A DNA stretch of 64,000 nucleotides from Saprospiraceae bacterium (GTDB taxonomy: Bacteria > Bacteroidota > Bacteroidia > Chitinophagales > Saprospiraceae): NCBI GenBank assembly GCA_016714985.1, contig JADKBS010000003.1:124001-188000 (forward strand). The letters run 5' to 3'. Below, piece by piece: positions 49,013 through 56,569 of the stretch. The notes under the pieces are model-generated. The model was not told where the DNA came from. It ran no database searches and was given only the letters and a program-made list of their open reading frames with translations. The translations under genes were made by a program, and so were the position numbers. Each line of letters begins with the position of its first letter. The first letter of the stretch is position 1.

Positions 49013-49644
49013 ATGAAGCCATTTCAATTGTTTGCCAGCTTGATGTTCATCATTTTTTGCTTCGCAACTTCCGTGAAAGGCCAAAGTTGGTCCATCGGCC
49101 TGCATTTTGGTGAGAACCTGTCCACCTTGCGGGGCGATGCGAAAACGGACTACCTGCCAGGGTTCATGGGCGGCTTTCATGCTAGCCACTACCTCACTGA
49201 AAACGTGGTGCTGCGCCTGGAAGCCAATTTTGAACGAAAGGTGACCGTTTTGATAGTGACAACCCAACGCCAGACCCCGGGACGATAGGCTTCGGTGACG
49301 ATTACCGCTTTGACTATCTCTCGTTGCCCGTCATGCTCCGGTATTCAATGGGCAAAAATGCGAAATTCGTAGTAGGGGGTGGTGCTTCGGTGGACTACCT
49401 CTTCCGGCAGCGAACCGACTATGGTGAGTTGACCACCAACGAACTTGGGGAATTTCGCCGCTTCGACTCCGATTTGGTTGGTACAATGGGAGCAGCTATC
49501 CCCTTTGGTGAAAAATGGACTTTTTCCATCGAAATGCGAGCCTTGTGGGGCCTCATCGGTGTGGACAAACCCAAGGGCCTTGCCCCCGAACTTGGGAAAA
49601 ACCTCTCGTGGGGCCTGATGGCAGGGGTGAATTATTATCTATAA
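49013..49644 (+). pseudogene. outer-membrane beta-barrel protein, frameshifted
   Basis: Signal peptide (MKPFQLFASLMFIIFCFATSVKGQ) and a PorT-like barrel: SIGLHFGENLSTLRGD, VVLRLEANFERK, then DYRFDYLSLPVMLRYSMG, KFVVGGGASVDYLFR and LSWGLMAGVNYYL. One G missing at about 49241 (AAAGGTG for AAAGGGTG) breaks the frame. About 210 residues when repaired. No specific role; it sits just upstream of the HlyD-like gene. Confidence 0.7.
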
Positions 49645-49681
49645 AAAGAGTTGCAAGCATTTGAATATCAGTTCGTTGCCC

Positions 49682-49719
49682 AATCGTAAATCGTAAATCC
49701 CCCAATCGTAAATCGCTAC
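49682..49719. repeat. iterated-word repeat (AATCGTAAATC type)
   Basis: CAATCGTAAATCGTAAATCC repeats directly before the HlyD-like start. One arm only. Confidence 0.6.
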
Positions 49720-51076
49720 ATGCTGAATATTTCTGAAAATACCATCATAGATAAAGTGGACACGAGCCGTTACCGCTCGTTCCAGCGTACGGAACTGTCC
49801 CGCGCCAACCGCAAGTTCAAGCGTTGGCTATTGGCTGTGCTCCTCATTTTCATCGTCATGCTCTTCTTGCCCTGGACGCAGAACATCCAGACCAAGGGCA
49901 AGGTGAACACCCTCTACCCCGACCAGCGCCCACAGACCATCCACTCGACCATCGGGGGTCGGGTGGAAAATGGTACGTGCGGGAGGGCCAACTTGTGAAA
50001 GCGGGCGACACCATCGTTTACCTGTCGGAAATAAAACCGAGTACTTCGACCCTGAACTCGTCGGGCGAACTGGCTCGCAGGTGGCAGCGGTGGAAGGCTC
50101 GATGGGGAGCTATTCCAGCAAGGTAGAGGCCCTTGAAAATCAGATTGTTGCGATGCAACAAGAGCTAAAGTTCAAAAACGAACAGCTTCGCAACAAGGTG
50201 CGCCAAAGCCGTCTCAAGGTCACGTCCGACAGCATCGAACTGGTGCGGGCAAAGCTGGACCTTGACGTGGCGCAGAACCAGTTCAAGCGGGCGGAGGAGA
50301 TGTACGAAAAGGGCCTCATCCCGCTCACGACCTTCGAGCAGCGCAAGCTCAAGGTGCAAGAGACGGCCACCAAGCGCCTCGATGCCGAGAACAAATGGAA
50401 TATCAGCCGCAACGAGCTGGACAACGCCCGTATTGAGTTTTCAACCGTGCTGAACGAATATGCCAATAAGATTGCGAAAGCCGAATCGGACAAGTTCAGC
50501 ACCCTCGGCGAACGATTTGAATCCGAGAACAAACTGAACAAGCTCAAGGTGGAGCAGGAAAACTACCGCCGGCGCAGTGGTTTTTATTACATCACCGCCC
50601 CGCAGGACTGCTACATCACGCAGGCCGTGGTAGCGGGCGTTGGTGAAACAGTGAAAGAAGGTGCCCCTGTGGTGAGCATCATGCCCGCTGGCGCAAAATT
50701 GGCGGTGGAGATGTACGTGAAGCCCATTGACCTGCCGCTCATCGCACTTGGCAACCGGGTCAACTTCATCTTCGACGGCTGGCCCGCCTTTGTGTTCAGC
50801 GGTTGGCCAAACCTCACTTTCGGAACCTACGAGGGCGAGGTTTTCGCCATTGACAACAATATCGGCATGGATGGCACCTACCGTATCCTTGTTGCCCCGC
50901 AGGAGGAGGTGAAGCCCTGGCCGACGGCCCTCCGCCCCGGCGGCGGCGCACAGTGCGTGGCGCTGCTGAACAACGTGCCGCTGTGGTATGAGCTATGGCG
51001 GAAGGTGAACGGGTTTCCGCCGGATTTTTATAAGAATGGAAAAGAAGTGGTGGAAAAGCAGGATGGGAAAAAATAA
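49720..51076 (+). pseudogene. HlyD-family membrane fusion protein, frameshifted
   Basis: One N-terminal TM helix (FKRWLLAVLLIFIVMLFLPW), a biotinyl-lipoyl half (GGRVEKWYVREGQLVKAGDTIVYLSEIK when repaired), a long coiled coil (about residues 130-300), then the second half and beta-barrel (YYITAPQDCYITQAVVAGVGETVKEGAPVVSIMP). One A is missing at about 49965 and one A at about 50029. Periplasmic adaptor of a type I exporter; natural partner of the ABC protein at 43707 and the TolC-like protein at 51506. Confidence 0.85.
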
Positions 51077-51108
51077 GGCGGGACGAGGGCATTGCCTCGT
51101 TCTGCCTT
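51075..51108. terminator. hairpin after the HlyD-like gene
   Basis: 14-bp stem with three G-U pairs (51075-51088 with 51095-51108), 6-nt loop, overlapping the stop codon. No long T-run. Confidence 0.5.
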
Positions 51109-51133
51109 AGCGCCAGAACTGGAGGACAGCGAT

Positions 51134-51388
51134 TTATTTTTTCTTGGCCTTCGATTCCAGCTTTTGTTGGATGGCTACGACAAAATCAATTTGGACATCC
51201 AGAAAATCTGCGATTTCTTGGGCAGTGAAGCGCTTTGTTTTGAGCATTTTGGTAGCAGCGGTGGTAGCTTTTCTAGTTTCACCTTCAGTGAGTCCTTCTT
51301 TCTTGCCTTCTGCTTTGCCTTCTTTTTTACCCACTTCAATGCCCTGTTTGAAGCGGATATCGGTCTTCATATCATAAGTGAATGCCAT
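51134..51388 (-). CDS. C-terminal fragment of an Rpn/PD-(D/E)XK nuclease-family protein
   Basis: About 84 residues from ATG 51388 (MAFTYDMKTDIRFKQGIEVG). It has a Lys/Glu/Gly-rich linker (KKEGKAEGKKEGLTEGE) and a helical end (MLKTKRFTAQEIADFLDVQIDFVVAIQQKL). This is the typical tail of Rpn-type recombination-promoting nucleases, whose catalytic part is missing here. Probably a remnant, inserted antisense between the HlyD-like and TolC-like genes. Confidence 0.5.
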   Translation of the reverse strand: MAFTYDMKTDIRFKQGIEVGKKEGKAEGKKEGLTEGETRKATTAATKMLKTKRFTAQEIADFLDVQIDFVVAIQQKLESKAKKK

Positions 51389-51505
51389 TTCTTTTGAAAT
51401 TTGGATGAAAACTGGTTGCAATTTACGCAGGTTTGACAAGACCTCCAAACGTCGGAGGTGATGCGAGGGGTAGATTTAACCCCTTGCCTATCAATTGTTT
51501 AACGA

Positions 51506-52903
51506 ATGAAACAGAATTGTTTTTCTTATAAAATATTTGCCTTTTTATGGCTGTTCCTGTTGCCCTACCTCGTCATTGCACAGCAACTAAGCCCCGATGC
51601 CTTCCTCCAGCAAGTGCGCTCGAACCACCCCGTTGCGAAGCAAGCGACCCTGCTTTCGCCACAGGCGGAAGCCACGCTGCTGTCGGCCCGTGGCGGCTTC
51701 GACCCGAAAGTCTATGGCGATTGGGAGCGCAAAAGTTTTGACGGCAAAAACTATTTCAACATCGCCGAAGGCGGCGTGAAACTGCCCACTTGGTACGGCA
51801 TTGAGGGCAAACTGGGCTACAACTATGCCACGGGCATCAACCTCAGCCCAGAGCACAAACTGCCCGCCGATGGCCAAGCCGTGCTCGGCGCTTCCGTGAC
51901 CTTGCTGCAAGGCTTGGTGATTGACGAGCGGCGGGCGGGCCTCTTCCAAGCCCGAATCCTGCAGCGGGCGAATATTGCGGAGCAACGCCTGCTGATGAAC
52001 GACCTGCTCTACGAGGCCGCAAAAGCCTACTGGGACTGGTCGCTGGCCGATGCCTGGGTGCGCACCTACGAGGAGGCCGTGCGCAATGCCGAAATCCGGC
52101 TCGACGGCATCCGGGGCAGTTGGGAGCAGGGCGACCGGCCCGCCATTGACACGCTGGAGGCGCTCATACAGGTGCAGGACCGGCGGCTGGAACTGAACGC
52201 TGCGCAACTGCATTTTCGCAACGCCCGGTTGGTGCTCCAAAACTTCAATTGGGAAAATGGGCGGGCCGTGGCCGTGGACACGACGCTGCGCCCACAACCC
52301 CTCGCCGATGGCCTTTTGGCAGACGCAATAACCCTTGCACCCGCCGACACGCTGGCAGCCCAACACCCGCAGGTGCAAGGCTACCGCTTCAAGCTGGAAA
52401 AACTTGACGTGGAGCGCCGCCTGAAGCGGGAGGCGCTGAAGCCCCGACTGGACGTGTCGTACAACCTGCTTGGCGACGGCTTCGACCTCTCGCCCAACAA
52501 AGGGGATTTGTTTCTCCAAAACTACAAATGGGGCGTACAGGCGGGTTTTCCGCTTTTCTTCCGAAAAGAGCGGGGCGGCCTGCAATTGGCGGAGCTGAAA
52601 ATCTTGGATGCCGAGCTTGGGCTGACTCAAAAGCGGCAGGAAATCCGCAATAAAATCAACGCCTACCAGAACGAACTGGCCAATTTGCGCCAGCAGATAA
52701 TCCTCGCCAATGCCATGCGGGACAACTACGCCCGGCTGCTGGCCGGTGAGAACGAGAAGTTTGTGCTTGGCGAAAGCTCCGTTTTCCTCGTCAACTCACG
52801 GGAAAACAAGCTCATCGAGGCACAACTGAAGCTGGCCAAGCTGCAAGCCGAGGCACGGAAGACCGAAGCTGCGCTGAGGTGGGCGGCGGGCCAGTGGCAG
52901 TGA
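51506..52903 (+). CDS. TolC-family outer-membrane efflux protein
   Basis: Signal peptide (MKQNCFSYKIFAFLWLFLLPYLVIAQ), then two repeats of long helices and short strands, rich in Gln/Ala/Leu: LLYEAAKAYWDWSLADAWVRTYEEAV and LGLTQKRQEIRNKINAYQNELANLRQQI. 465 residues, complete. Forms the outer-membrane channel for the type I exporter with the HlyD-like and ABC proteins. Export substrate not evident in the window. Confidence 0.9.
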   Translation: MKQNCFSYKIFAFLWLFLLPYLVIAQQLSPDAFLQQVRSNHPVAKQATLLSPQAEATLLSARGGFDPKVYGDWERKSFDGKNYFNIAEGGVKLPTWYGIEGKLGYNYATGINLSPEHKLPADGQAVLGASVTLLQGLVIDERRAGLFQARILQRANIAEQRLLMNDLLYEAAKAYWDWSLADAWVRTYEEAVRNAEIRLDGIRGSWEQGDRPAIDTLEALIQVQDRRLELNAAQLHFRNARLVLQNFNWENGRAVAVDTTLRPQPLADGLLADAITLAPADTLAAQHPQVQGYRFKLEKLDVERRLKREALKPRLDVSYNLLGDGFDLSPNKGDLFLQNYKWGVQAGFPLFFRKERGGLQLAELKILDAELGLTQKRQEIRNKINAYQNELANLRQQIILANAMRDNYARLLAGENEKFVLGESSVFLVNSRENKLIEAQLKLAKLQAEARKTEAALRWAAGQWQ

Positions 52904-52956
52904 TTTTACATAAAACAAGTAGCTTCGCAGCTCATTTTCAAAATCACCTGCCTAGC

Positions 52957-54349
52957 ATGAGACAAGCATTGGAGACCGAACAAAAAGCCCTCGAAATCAA
53001 CCTAGATGACAGCATCTACGGTACCTTGGCCGAGATAGGGGCGGGGCAAGAGGTGTCCCGTAATTTCTTCAAGGTTGGGGCATCGTCGGGCACCATCGCC
53101 AAGACGATGAGCGCCTACGACAAGGTCGTTTCCGATGAAATCTACGGCCCAGAGCCGAGCGGGCGCTACGTTTGCGAAAGCCGTCTCTACAAGATGCTGG
53201 AGCACGAATGGGAACTCATTGAAGGCCGCTTGCGCTCGGTGCGGCCAGCCACCAATTTTTTCGTTTTTGCCAACACGGTGGCCACCATGAACTACCAGCG
53301 CACCATCAAGGGCGATGGCTGGTTAGGCATCCGTTTCCAGACCAGCCCTGCCAGCGAACCCAATGACCTCGTGCTGCACATCAAGCTCCTCGACAACGAC
53401 ACCCAACTGCAACAGCAGGCCGTCGGCAAGCTCGGTGTGAACATGGTCTATGCCGTTTTCCGCTACGCAAACGACCCCGAAACCCTCCTTCTCTCGCTCA
53501 TGGACGGCCTGAAACGCCGCATCAGTATTGACATGGTGCGCCTCAGCGGCCCCGACTACGAGGGCTTCGACAACCGCCTGCTCAGCCTTTGGCTCATCAA
53601 GCACGGCATGAGCGAGGTGGCCATGTTCGGACCGGACAAGCGCAACATACACCCCTCGGAGTTTTTGTACAAAAAACATGTGCTCGTGGTGCGGGCCAGC
53701 TTCCGGCCACTGACGCTGCTGGAGGAGGACATGATTGAAAAGGGCTACGAGCAGTTCTGGCACGAGCCGGAAGTGGAGGGCGAAAAGACCTTTACACTCG
53801 CCGAAATCACCCTCGGCAACCTCAGCGAGAACGGCCCCCTAGACGAGAAGGACTTCCTTGACCGCACAGAACTGCTCTGCGCCCTCGGCCAGACGGTCAT
53901 CATCTCCAATTGCGAGGAATACAACCAGCTCATCGCCTATTTCTCCGACTATCGGGTGTCGCACCTCGGCCTCGTGCTGCGGGCGCACCGCCTCAGCGAG
54001 TTTTTGTCTGAGAAATACCGACAAAATGCATCGGGGAGCCTCTTGGCCGCTTTCGGCGAAGTGTTCGCACGAGGCGTGAAGCTGTACGCCTACCCCTCCG
54101 TCCTTGCCGACAACACGACGCTGATGACCATCCAGAACCTGCCCCTGCCCGAAGGGGCCAAATACCTCTACCAGCACCTGCTCGACCACCGGGAAATCGT
54201 GGACATCGAGGCGTTCAACCCATGATGTGATGAACATCTTCGCCAGCGACGTGCTGGCCGACATCCGCAGCGGAAAGCTGGGTTGGGAGGATATGGTGCC
54301 GCTGAAAGTGGGGGAAATCGTGCAGAAAAAGGGGTTGTTCAAGGGGTGA
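52957..54349 (+). CDS. conserved protein of unknown function, frameshifted at the extreme C-terminus
   Basis: ATG 52957 (MRQALETEQKALEINLDDSIYGTLAEIGAGQEVSRNFF). A long, well-conserved-looking cytoplasmic protein with blocks GRYVCESRLYKMLEHE, TNFFVFANTVATMNY, GWLGIRFQT and MFGPDKRNIHPSEFLYKKHVLVVRASFRPLT. I recognise the pattern as a family widespread in Bacteroidota and Cyanobacteria with unreliable database names; function unknown. The frame stops at 54225, but a 2-nt shift near 54221 gives DVMNIFASDVLADIRSGKLGWEDMVPLKV to TGA 54349. Confidence 0.75.
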
Positions 54350-54363
54350 ATTTGAGCAAGCCC

Positions 54364-54396
54364 AGGTTTCCGAAATCTGTCAGATTTCGGAAACCT
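54364..54396. repeat. REP-like palindrome, likely shared terminator
   Basis: Perfect 16-bp arms (AGGTTTCCGAAATCTG and complement) around one T, between convergent genes and touching the WYL stop codon. Same core as 22517-22545. Confidence 0.7.
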
Positions 54397-55425
54397 TTAA
54401 GCACCACCCGCCTCAGTTTTTTCATACAATGACAAGGTTTCCTTTAGCCGCTGCGCAATCTTTCCCCGCAGCCGCTTCGGCGAAAGTACCTCCACCAGTT
54501 CGCCCATGCCGATGATTTCCCGCTCCAATTCATAGTTCCAGATTACGTTGATGCTCATCAAGACAAAGCCCGCTTCTTCCTTCAAAATCTTCTGGCTGGG
54601 GTGCAGTGGCTTCGTGGAGAGGTAGGGCAGTTGCTCGCTGCGCAAACGAAGCACGATATTGCTGGCCCGCTGCTTCACGGTCTTCGAAACGCCAATCACA
54701 TCGTCGAAATAGGTGAAAACATCGAAACTGGCCGGGCGGTAGGCAGTTTCGCCATCCTCCCGTAGCTGGTTGATGCGGTCGAGGGCCAAGAGTATAGGCG
54801 TGTTGTTATTCATAAAACAACCCAAGGCAAACCAGCGGTTGTTATACTGCTTCAAAAGGTAAGGATGGAAGACCTCCTCTTTGGCTGACCTTGCTTTAAA
54901 CGATTGATATACAATTATTAATGGCCGCTTTTTCAAAATGGAAGCGTGAATCGGCTCGATGTGCTCCAAGCCTTTGAGCTGCTCGTTTTTATCCAAATCA
55001 ATGTACGAGCGGCCCTCGTTGCCCTGCTTCAAAATCTTGTCCTCCAGCCGTGCCACCATCGTGCTTAGGTCGTTGAAATAGCCGAGGCCCTTCAGTTGGC
55101 GCATCAGGCCGACCACCTCTTTCAGCTTGCTCACGTCATACTCCGAAATCGGGGTGTTCGAGATACTGTAGTCCCGGTCTTCGTAGGTATAGTATTTTCT
55201 GTCCACCACCACGATGGGCGCATTGAAGCCGAAGCGTTCGCTGCGCATGTGCTGGAGGTCGAGCTGCACGGTGCGCTTGCCCACGCCTGATTTGATGCCT
55301 TCAAATTCATCCACAGCCTCGGAAACGGCGGCCACCAAATCGTCCAACGTCCACTTGCGGTAGCGGTTCTGGAGGCAGCGGTCAATGGCCTTGTAGCGGA
55401 TGAGCGCCAATTTATTGACGGGCAT
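54397..55425 (-). CDS. WYL-domain transcriptional regulator
   Basis: 342 residues. N-terminal HTH region (ALIRYKAIDRCLQNRYRKWTLDDLVAAV ... GKRTVQLDLQHMRS). Middle WYL domain: RPLIIVYQSFKARSAKEEVFHPYLLKQYNNRWFALGCF, where the usual W-Y-L is read as RWFAL. The WCX-type C-terminal domain ends EIIGMGELVEVLSPKRLRGKI. WYL regulators sense nucleic-acid ligands and often control phage defence or stress genes. It is divergent from the Y RNA array; the 199-bp gap has a dyad operator candidate at 55540-55562. A role in controlling the array and Ro60 is inference. Confidence 0.9.
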   Translation of the reverse strand: MPVNKLALIRYKAIDRCLQNRYRKWTLDDLVAAVSEAVDEFEGIKSGVGKRTVQLDLQHMRSERFGFNAPIVVVDRKYYTYEDRDYSISNTPISEYDVSKLKEVVGLMRQLKGLGYFNDLSTMVARLEDKILKQGNEGRSYIDLDKNEQLKGLEHIEPIHASILKKRPLIIVYQSFKARSAKEEVFHPYLLKQYNNRWFALGCFMNNNTPILLALDRINQLREDGETAYRPASFDVFTYFDDVIGVSKTVKQRASNIVLRLRSEQLPYLSTKPLHPSQKILKEEAGFVLMSINVIWNYELEREIIGMGELVEVLSPKRLRGKIAQRLKETLSLYEKTEAGGA

Positions 55426-55539
55426 GGAACTATTTTTTTAGTGAAACGGGTTATTGGTTTCGCTTCGCAAAACCTTGATTTTCAAGCAATTCCAAGTAGG
55501 GGGCAAATTTCCTGAAAATATTTTTCAAAAATAAATTTT

Positions 55540-55578
55540 ACTGCGCAAATCGGTTGCGTAGTGGGTACTACACCTTTG
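55540..55578 (+). promoter_or_regulatory. candidate operator and promoter of the Y RNA-Ro60 locus
   Basis: Inverted repeat ACTGCGCAA-atcgg-TTGCGTAGT (55540-55562, 8 of 9 pairs) overlaps a second dyad GTAGT-gggt-ACTAC (55558-55571). CACCTTTG at 55571-55578 is one base from TAnnTTTG, 47 bp before the first Y unit. Placement between a WYL gene and its divergent target suggests a WYL binding site. Confidence 0.45.
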
Positions 55579-55624
55579 TCATGTCCAAAGGGACAAGGCA
55601 GTTTTGAAATCAGAAATGGCCTAG

Positions 55625-55705
55625 AAAACAGTCGGTAGTGAGCCGTGGCGTTACTTCGTTGAAATCGAAAACCCACCGCCGGGCAGTTTTCCTCCGATGG
55701 TTTTT
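55625..55705 (+). ncRNA. Y RNA-like unit 1 (short, no tRNA-like domain)
   Basis: Terminal stem AAAACAGTCGG / CCGATGGTTTTT (one mismatch, one G-U) closes on GGTAGTGAG (55634-55642) and GTTACTTCG (55650-55658) in the 5' strand and GTTTTCCTC in the 3' strand. These are the boxes shared by all six units. GGTAGTGAG equals the Ro60-binding strand of vertebrate Y1 RNA. It ends in a T-run. Confidence 0.65.
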
Positions 55706-55708
55706 AGT

Positions 55709-55849
55709 CCAATGTGCAGCAGTAAGGGATTGGGGTTACTTCGATTCGGGTCGGGTGGTCGCTGGTTCGAATCCAGCCTGATTTTTAATCAGTAGCTCAG
55801 TGGTTAGAGCGCCTTGTTCCCCGCCCGCTTTTCTCTGCATACTTGGTTT
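55709..55849 (+). ncRNA. Y RNA-like unit 2 with permuted tRNA-like domain
   Basis: Stem CCAATGTGCAG / CTGCATACTTGG (one bulge). Then box GGGGTTACTTCG and a canonical T-arm with 5-bp stem and loop TTCGAAT (55761-55777). Next an acceptor-like hairpin CTGATT/AATCAG (55778-55792), a D-arm GCTC...GAGC (55795-55810) preceded by TA, and box TTCCCCGCCCGCTTTTCTC. The order T-arm, acceptor, D-arm is that of a circularly permuted tRNA whose anticodon arm is replaced by the Y stem, as described for YrlA RNAs. Confidence 0.8.
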
Positions 55850-55867
55850 CAAAAATGTTGACAGCAA

Positions 55868-56012
55868 CCAAACAGCCCAGCAGTGAGGAATGGGGTTACT
55901 TCGACTGTTAATCGGGATGTCGCTGGTTCGAATCCAGCTCTCGGCCTGCCGGGATAGCTCAGTGGTAGAGCACCATGTTCCCCGCCCGGTTTTCTCTGGG
56001 CTGTTTGGTTTT
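55868..56012 (+). ncRNA. Y RNA-like unit 3 with permuted tRNA-like domain
   Basis: Perfect 13-bp terminal stem CCAAACAGCCCAG / CTGGGCTGTTTGG followed by TTTT. The Y boxes are CAGTGAGGAATGGGGTTACTTCG and TTCCCCGCCCGGTTTTCTC. T-arm 55922-55938, acceptor TCTCGGC/GCCGGGA (55939-55945 with 55948-55954) and D-arm 55957-55971. The best preserved unit. Confidence 0.82.
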
Positions 56013-56026
56013 GACAAGAAAATGCT

Positions 56027-56172
56027 GGTTGCGCAGCAGTGAGGAATGGGGTTACTTCAACACGGATTTGTGGGTTCCTTGTCTGCCGACAGGCAGGGAC
56101 TCCCGTTCCCGACTTGGTCAGGATGGCCCAATGGCAAGGGCAATTTCCCCATCCGTTTTCCTTTGCGCTTCC
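56027..56172 (+). ncRNA. Y RNA-like unit 4 with divergent tRNA-like domain
   Basis: Terminal stem around GCGCAG / TTTGCGC, Y boxes CAGTGAGGAATGGGGTTACTTC and TTTCCCCATCCGTTTTCC. D-arm GCCC...GGGC (56126-56141) is normal. The T-arm is altered: GGGA/TCCC with a 7-nt loop lacking TTCGA (56096-56110). An extra hairpin around CTGCCGACAGGCAG (56083-56096) sits before it, probably an inserted repeat. Confidence 0.65.
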
Positions 56173-56179
56173 AAGTATT

Positions 56180-56264
56180 AAACCGGAGGGTAGTGAGACT
56201 TTGCGTTACTTCGTTTTGGTCGAATCTTCAACGCCGAGGCGTTTTCCTCCAACCGGTTTTTTTT
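56180..56264 (+). ncRNA. Y RNA-like unit 5 (short, no tRNA-like domain)
   Basis: Terminal stem AAACCGG / CCGGTTT followed by T8, a good intrinsic terminator. GGTAGTGAG (56189-56197) and GTTACTTCG (56205-56213) boxes are exact, 3' box GTTTTCCTCC. The loop (TTTTGGTCGAATC...) holds no D- or T-arm. Confidence 0.68.
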
Positions 56265-56279
56265 ATTGACATCAAAAGC

Positions 56280-56494
56280 AAGAGCACAGTAGTGAGGAGC
56301 AAGGGTTACTTCGCCTGTCACGCGGGAGGTCACGGGTTCGAATCCCGTCAGGTCCACTTTAATTAGTTGGCAGTTTGGCAGTTGGCAGTCAGGGTATGGC
56401 TTGAACTGACAATTTGAGCCGTCATCCATAATGGGCCTGTAGTTCAGCGGAAGAACGCCTAATGTACCCTATCCGGTTTTTCTCTGTGCTTTTT
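56280..56494 (+). ncRNA. Y RNA-like unit 6, permuted tRNA-like domain with 76-nt spacer
   Basis: Perfect 10-bp terminal stem AAGAGCACAG / CTGTGCTTTT with U-tail. Boxes CAGTAGTGAGGAG, GGGTTACTTCG and CCGGTTTTTCTC. T-arm 56332-56348 (ACGGG/CCCGT, loop TTCGAAT), acceptor 3' strand CAGGTCC plus A (56349-56356), 5' strand GGGCCTG (56433-56439), D-arm GTTC...GAAC (56442-56456). The acceptor strands form 7 bp across a spacer (56357-56432) that contains GGCAGTT repeat words. Confidence 0.75.
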
Positions 56495-56518
56495 ACCTTC
56501 TTAACACGCCTTCCCATC

Positions 56519-56555
56519 GGGTAGCACCGCAACGGTGCTGCCCGACTTAGGCAGC
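56519..56555 (+). promoter_or_regulatory. alternative hairpins in the rsr leader
   Basis: AGCACCG-caa-CGGTGCT (56523-56539, extended by GGG/CCC) competes with GCTGCC / GGCAGC (56537-56555) for bases 56537-56539. The second lies 15 nt before ATG 56570. It could affect rsr translation; only a structural observation. Confidence 0.35.
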
Positions 56556-56569
56556 AAAACCATTTCGTA

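Noticed and set aside
55758..55810. Ordinary tRNA genes in the Y RNA array
   Set aside because: D- and T-arms are in the wrong order, no anticodon arm exists, and 5' and 3' halves of neighbouring units do not pair in their acceptor strands.
55625..56494. CRISPR array
   Set aside because: Spacing and repeat sequence are irregular, the repeats are structured stems with tRNA arms, and no cas gene is present.
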